Of a DNA stretch of 64,000 nt, positions 58,701 to 64,000 are shown piece after piece (within the stretch, counting starts at the first letter, position 1; every line of letters starts with the position of its first letter). The notes beneath the pieces are model-generated. The model saw only the letters and a list, made by a program, of their open reading frames with translations, did no database searches and was not told the origin of the DNA. A program made the translations under genes and the position numbers. Source of the stretch: Tigriopus japonicus (taxonomy: Eukaryota; Arthropoda; Copepoda; Harpacticoida; Harpacticidae); assembly GCA_010645155.1 (NCBI GenBank), contig CM021321.1:2127020-2191019 (forward strand). Direction: 5' to 3'.

Positions 58701-59872
58701 CAAGCTCTAAAAGGGGTTCTAAAGGACAAGGGTTGGTCTCTACAAATCCCTTCTTGCTTACACGCTTGCAGACAATCCACAGATGTTATCTGCTCATCGT
58801 TTGCTTCTATTGCAGCTTCATTTCTTGAATTCGATGTACGAAACATCTCGAATTCTTAAAGAATATTCGAAATCCTTGTGTTAATTGACTTCCATTTGAG
58901 CCAATCACAGTCATTTCTAGTGCTCCTCATCCAGAAAATCAAGAAGTAAATAGGATTGTTGTTTGTTTGACGGCAAACTTTAGTCTTAATGGGGTATCAT
59001 TAGGCTTGATTGATCTTCCAGAATCAGTTTATCTGATTATATATACGTATAAAACAAAAGAAGGAATTGTAACGAACACATGATGGGATTTCAAAGCAAG
59101 GTAATATTCCAACAAATATAAAACATTTCACTCTTTTTTCCTCTTCTTCTTTTTGTCCCAGGTGAGTCTGGACCTGAATGTAAAGATCATGTCAGGTAGA
59201 TAGCTCTTTGCCTCATGCACTAAACAATGTTAGTCTATAAAGCCTCACGTTGCCAAAATGTCTTTCCATGCAAGCAGCAGGAAGTCTTTCACGCTTCGTT
59301 ACCGCCATTGTGCGATTTGAAAAACGAGAAAAACCTTACTCCCACACGCACAAATCGAGACAAGATGATGATGATGATGATTCGAGAACCACTAACAACA
59401 CCACTCGCTTTATCTCGATTGGGCCCGTACGATTACAGTACTAGATCACGACGATCTCAGGCATGATTTCAACGAATGGTATCGAGAGACGGGTAATATC
59501 CGTGTTAAATCCAGTTAGCATTGTCACAAAGGCCGTTATCCTTTTGGTTAGGTATATTTCCAAACAGTTGTAGCATCACGGTTATAAATTTTTTGACAGT
59601 ATAAGTTTTTGATTCTTCTCAGCAAACAATAATTCGGCGGGTTTTCGAATATCGAACCCAGACATAAATACGCACACACGTTTTGAGTCCAATCATAAAT
59701 TACTTGCACTTGAAGGCAGCGAACTTTCGTTTTCCATGATCGATCTTGTTCAAAAGTTTTTGTTTAGTTATTATCACAGGGGTTGAGGCGATGATGAGGT
59801 TCGCCAACAACACGATTCTTTGGTTGAACCTTCAAAACCAGAGGGGCCTTGGCATTTTCGAGGGCCTTCTTC
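52790..59872. other. Long stretch without a recognised gene, downstream of the Arrowhead gene
   Basis: No protein family was recognised. At 53599-53940 the minus strand has a strong acceptor (TTTTTTTCAG|GCTCCAC) followed by about 110 open codons. Another acceptor (CTTTTTTCAG) sits near 53510, but frames after it break quickly. Short pyrimidine-rich and GAGA-rich tracts occur at 57010-57050 and 58250-58310, and a GAT microsatellite at 59366-59383. This could be the regulatory domain of the homeobox gene. Confidence 0.35.
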
Positions 59873-62327
59873 TCACACTTCTCCATGCATGAACCCCGTA
59901 GGATTGGCATCTGCAGCTGAGCTCAGGTCATCAGGATTACTATCTGCGAGAAAAGAGCTAGTGTTATTCATAGGAGGGACGAATTCACCAAACACCTCGC
60001 TTTGAAGAACACCTTCATACTTGAGACGCTTGGACAAGCACAAGAAAAAATGACCGATTTGTTCCTTCAAAGACACGGAAGCATTGTACACTGGTTGGTC
60101 ACGGACAAAAATCTTGCCAATATGACGGTAAAGATTCGGAATAGCAAGGGTACCTCTACTGTTCTGTTTTTAAAAACCATACACAATTCAATAAAGCAAT
60201 CCAAAGGTATGAATATACATTCAGCTATTTTGGAAGTCTATCGGTCTCCTTTCTATATTCCTAAAGACTGACCTGAGGATGTGGCTGGAGGTTGAGCCCG
60301 AAAAGTTGAATACATCACGTGGAGGTCGAGCTGTTGAGGAGTGGAGCATTGGTCTCTTTGAATGGGACTCACGCCCGGCATTGGAACCGACTTGCCTAGA
60401 AAGAGACCAGTACCATCTTCTCATGAATATTCTGAACGTGGTGTTCAATCGAAGCAGCCCAATCATCACTTACTTTGTCCTCGAGGTTTCCCTGAGTTCA
60501 TGTACTTCTTTTGTCTGGCTCGACAATTTTGGAACCACACTTGAGTCACTCGCTTACTCAAGCCGGTGATTTGAGCTATTCGCTCCAGATCTTGACCGTC
60601 AGGGTTGGAGTCGATTTGAAAATTTGCCTGCAGGATTTGAATCTGTTCCTCGGTGAAGGTTGTTCTCATCCGTTTGGTTTTCTTCTTGTTTTGAGATTCT
60701 GTCTCTCCACTCTCTGCAATATGATCCAAAGAGACGACCTCTTAGACTATGAATCTGAGCTTGAACCAATCGTGTTTGCTTCACATTAGTGAAAATAGTG
60801 GGCAGGGAGTTCATTTCTAGTAGATACTCACCATCAGAAGAGGTGTGACCTCCGTCGACGATTTCCATATAATGGGATTTGCACAAGACTCGGTTTTCAT
60901 GGATTCCAAATTCCTCTCCAGTGGATAATTGCCTCTTGCAGGCATCACAAGCGAAACAGGCGAGGTGGTAAAGTTGGTCCCTGGCTTTTCGCACCCAATC
61001 AGCAGGCGAAATTAGACGGCAACACTTGAAGCATTTGGCGCCAAACAATCTGTAATCGTCAAGAGACCTTTTTGAATGGCACTCGTGGAGAGCGACTGTT
61101 TAGAATAAAGCGCAACGGCATAAAACGAAAGGTTTCGATTTCAGATGGCCTAAATTGACGTCAGGGTGGGAGTCACATCGTACATTACCAAGGAAGAATG
61201 AAACGGGAATGATTGGGACATTTTTGGTATTTGAAAAGAGGACGCAATCGTTTGTTATTAGTGGCTGGGTGGATATACGTGGAACGATACCAAAACGCCT
61301 TGCATTGTGAACCGTCTCATTTGGAGATCGGATTCAAAGATTATTTGAAAAGCAACAACTCCTTACTTGGCATAGTCCAGTTTACAAAAGAGTTGATCGT
61401 CTCTCAGAAAACAGCTGGCATGGGAATCCAGCATGGTTTGACAAATGGAACACCTCAGACATTCAGAATGCCACGATCGACTAGCCACTTGGAAGATGTA
61501 ACGATCACTGATGACATCACCACATAAACTGCAGTCCACGGGCTCGGTCTGAAATCAAACACAAATTCAAACACTTGGTTTTGCTCCGGTTCACTGGATA
61601 GGACAAATTTCTAAGAGTGTTGTCTTTCCGAAGAGTTCAAATTATAAACAAATGAAAATTGATTTGGTTTACATTCCTAAGATCCGCCAGAGCAGAAATG
61701 AAAGGTAAAATATCCTGGGAAATGGACACCCTTCTAGAGTGACAGTCGAAAACTCGCAAAGTGCTTGCCTTTGGACAATTGAGTCGACATTGGACAAGGA
61801 ATGTACCGCCACCACCTCGGTGACGATGAGCGCCATTTTCTCATCAACCGACAAACTGACTTGCCATCCTTTATCTCAGCACGAGTCTGCCTTTGTGGAA
61901 TGTACAATTGATAACTCTTTGATTCGTGACAGGTTGGAGAGAATTCGTGAAAAGGGCCAAATATAGAGCTGACGACGATATTTTTGTCCCTTGACAAACA
62001 ACCTCACAATGGTCTCTGACGATTGATAAACTCTAGGTGTCGACCAAAGTACCCCGAATGATCCCAAATTTGGCCTTAAACCCTTGATATCGCCATTGCG
62101 AAAAAATCGTCCTTCCTTACCTTGGTAATATTGAGGTCTGTGAAGGTGGGATTGGGTTGTTGACTAGGGTGTTCCCACTTCCAAGGTAGATCTGTTCGGT
62201 TCATGTCCACCGTGGGTCCAAGCACATCGCCTGGACCACCGGGTGCTGGTCTTTTATTACTAATGTGAATTTCATCCACTCCACTATTTTGGCAAACACT
62301 TCCCGGCTCTTCGTTGGAGATGGCCAT
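59873..62327 (-). CDS. Awh: Arrowhead / LHX6-LHX8 class LIM-homeodomain transcription factor
   Basis: Six exons on the minus strand: 62327-62121, 61548-61367, 61049-60832, 60713-60474, 60395-60273, 60012-59873; phases agree and give about 369 residues. LIM1 ([10 protein letters not shown]...[11 protein letters not shown]...CKLDY) and LIM2 (CFKCCRLIS...[11 protein letters not shown]...CKSHY) have complete zinc ligands. The homeodomain follows SSDESGET and contains [40 protein letters not shown] and [11 protein letters not shown]. The C terminus ends in FMHGEV, comparable with the Arrowhead tail. Arrowhead controls imaginal/abdominal cell fate in flies, and LHX6/8 control neuron and tooth development in vertebrates. 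The first exon start and the last two exons are the least certain parts. Confidence 0.9.
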
Positions 62328-64000
62328 TGCACTTTGGTAACAACTGATTGATTGCACCTGGCATAGATTGTAGCCATTCACTGGTCCAATATCCGAGAGC
62401 TTCTCCACTGTCTTTGAGTGTGTTCAGATAACTAACCAGACCACTATGAAAAAACTTCCATCCACTTTTTCTCGAAACGATTTGTCTCCACTTCACAACG
62501 GCAAGCGCCCATGACGCCGAGTGTGAAGATCCTCTTATTCCCTTTCGTTTCCTTGTCTTCCAAATCCCGCTTCACCAAGTACGAAGAGAAGATAGCTGAG
62601 ACAGACGGACTCGATCGTCGTCAGCGCCGTTCGCTCAGCGCCGCCACTCAAGAGGAGGAGCTTCCAAGGCGAGAAAGGCTGGGGCGAGGCGGAGTTTACC
62701 ACGGGGTTCGAAGAGTTCGGGAATGCGACCTCATTTGGTATTCCAAGAGCAGATGAAGGGGAAAAGAGGAGGATAAACTGACTTGAGTGTGTAAGTGAGT
62801 GAGTGAGTGAGTGAGTGCGTGCGTGAGGGAGTGATGGCGCTCTTTAGCTGGTGGACCGGGCTTTTGGAGAGACTCCTTGGTTGTCGATGCTGCTTGACTA
62901 TCAGCATGACTAGTGAGATAAGAGCTCCTTTTTTGCAGATGGGAGGAAGAGAAAAAGTAGTTGCAATTCGAGTTAAGCTTTTTGAGTACTTCTCGATATG
63001 GCCATGGCCCCCGAGAGCTCGTGCCTTTTTGGCTATTCAGCAATCAGTCCCCTATTGAAGACGATGGGCTCTTCGAGGAGGAGACGAACTAGCGATTCAC
63101 TCTCTCACTGACTGACTGAGTGAGTGAGTGAATGAGGGGACGAAAAAATGCCATTGACAGACAAGGCGAGCAGAATCTTTGTCAACTTTGGCGAGTGCTT
63201 GAGGGAAACATGATTCGAATTCCAAAGAAATCACCTGGGGAATTCGATGCCTGTCCCCCAACTCCTCTTTTCCGTAAGCTTACCATCGCAGTTCATGGTT
63301 TTTGCTCAACAACGATCGACTAGAAACATTTGGATACCAAGAAAGTATTGCTTTTAGTCTCAAGCAATCTTTTTGTGCGCCTGAATTTCTGCCACATGGC
63401 TTGTCTAGATCCGCATATTTGAATCATATTTCCAGATATAGCATCAGTGAGGGGTTCCCCCTCCAGCTGAAAACGCTGAGAGTCAGTCCATTATTTGGTT
63501 GACATCGGCTTCCATGCCTTGAGTTCCATCATCCAGACGGCTCCATTGGCAAACACACACACATATACATGTGTGTGGTAGGTAGTCCATGGCAGAAGAA
63601 GTCCTACTGGTTGTGGAGTAGAGTACATAAAAGTGAGCTTCTGAACCATTCAGGAGACTCTTGCGCATCAACTGAACTGAGTGCCAGCTAACACCATCGA
63701 ACAAACGCGCGGCTCTGTGGTTATAAGAGAGGGCCATTATGTGGCGATGTTTCCACTTCAATGCCTGCTTTACAACTGTAACATGGACACAATGAGCAAT
63801 ATGCACTGGAGACTGTCAAAGAGCCAACCACGACTCACCAAAGCGGCAACAAAAGTCAATGAAGCTCAAGGTAAATATTATAAAGAGGAAAACAATTTTC
63901 ATGCATTGACTGAATTGGCAACAAATGAGAAGTCTCATTTGTGCTCACCACCGTTTGAATGGAACTCCACTGGACCAACGTTCATACGTTCCGCTTCGAA
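62328..64000. other. Upstream region of the Arrowhead gene, no coding exon identified
   Basis: GAGT tetranucleotide runs lie at 62786-62820 and 63100-63132, and an ACACAC...GTGTGTG inverted stretch at 63553-63580. There are open frames on both strands but none with a recognisable domain. Promoter and non-coding first exons of the homeobox gene are likely here. Confidence 0.4.

Noticed and set aside
1..64000. tRNA, rRNA or snRNA genes
   Set aside because: I saw no convincing TTCGA-type T-arm with matching stems or other RNA gene hallmarks, but a covariance-model scan would be needed to exclude them.

Overview
The window is eukaryotic. Genes carry spliceosomal introns, many of them only about 60-70 bp, and orthologs are animal proteins (LIM-homeodomain Arrowhead, GAPVD1, WDR43, a Cys-loop receptor-like protein). 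Short introns next to a repeat-choked 13.8 kb intron, plus a pentraxin / lectin-like / LDLa / Cys-loop receptor chimera, suggest an arthropod, most likely a copepod crustacean. The phylum is a fair inference; the genus cannot be read from this sequence. All exon models below were built by hand from splice signals and reading-frame phase, without transcript evidence.

Layout. 1-16 kb: three phase-compatible exons of a receptor-like gene on the + strand. Its second visible intron (1586-15395) is a sink for mobile elements: hAT-like MITEs, foldback elements, a 2.35 kb TIR transposon with a perfect 10 bp target duplication, a decayed non-LTR retrotransposon, and two insertions into that retrotransposon (a 138 bp solo LTR and a TA-flanked TIR element). 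An assembly gap of 956 N lies at 13680-14635. 17.6-18.5 kb: a foldback element packed with a TATCTAGATA satellite. 19-21.3 kb: mitochondrial ABC half-transporter ABCB8 (+). 21.4-26.8 kb: GAPVD1 (-), convergent with ABCB8. 29.8-33.1 kb: selenoprotein H with an in-frame TGA, then ALG13 and RFT1 only 1 nt apart (all +). 33.2-36.7 kb: an intronless gene with two MBD-like modules (-). 38-39.5 kb: DHRS12-type dehydrogenase (-). 41.1-41.9 kb: PAAT (-), divergent from WDR43 (+, 42.4-44.9 kb). 45.2-46.1 kb: SPCS1 (-). 47-50.3 kb: a MITE split by a 3 kb transposon that itself carries a second copy of the same MITE. 59.9-62.3 kb: Arrowhead/LHX6/8 LIM-homeobox gene (-), flanked by several kb of apparently non-coding DNA.

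Functional themes. ALG13 and RFT1 both act on the dolichol-linked oligosaccharide for N-glycosylation at the ER, and SPCS1 belongs to the ER signal peptidase complex. PAAT is known in mammals as a regulator of mitochondrial ABC transporters including ABCB8, which is also in this window. The most notable observations are the recoded selenoprotein H, the ALG13-RFT1 junction that implies a dicistronic transcript, the truncated chimeric receptor, and the readable layers of nested transposon insertion.
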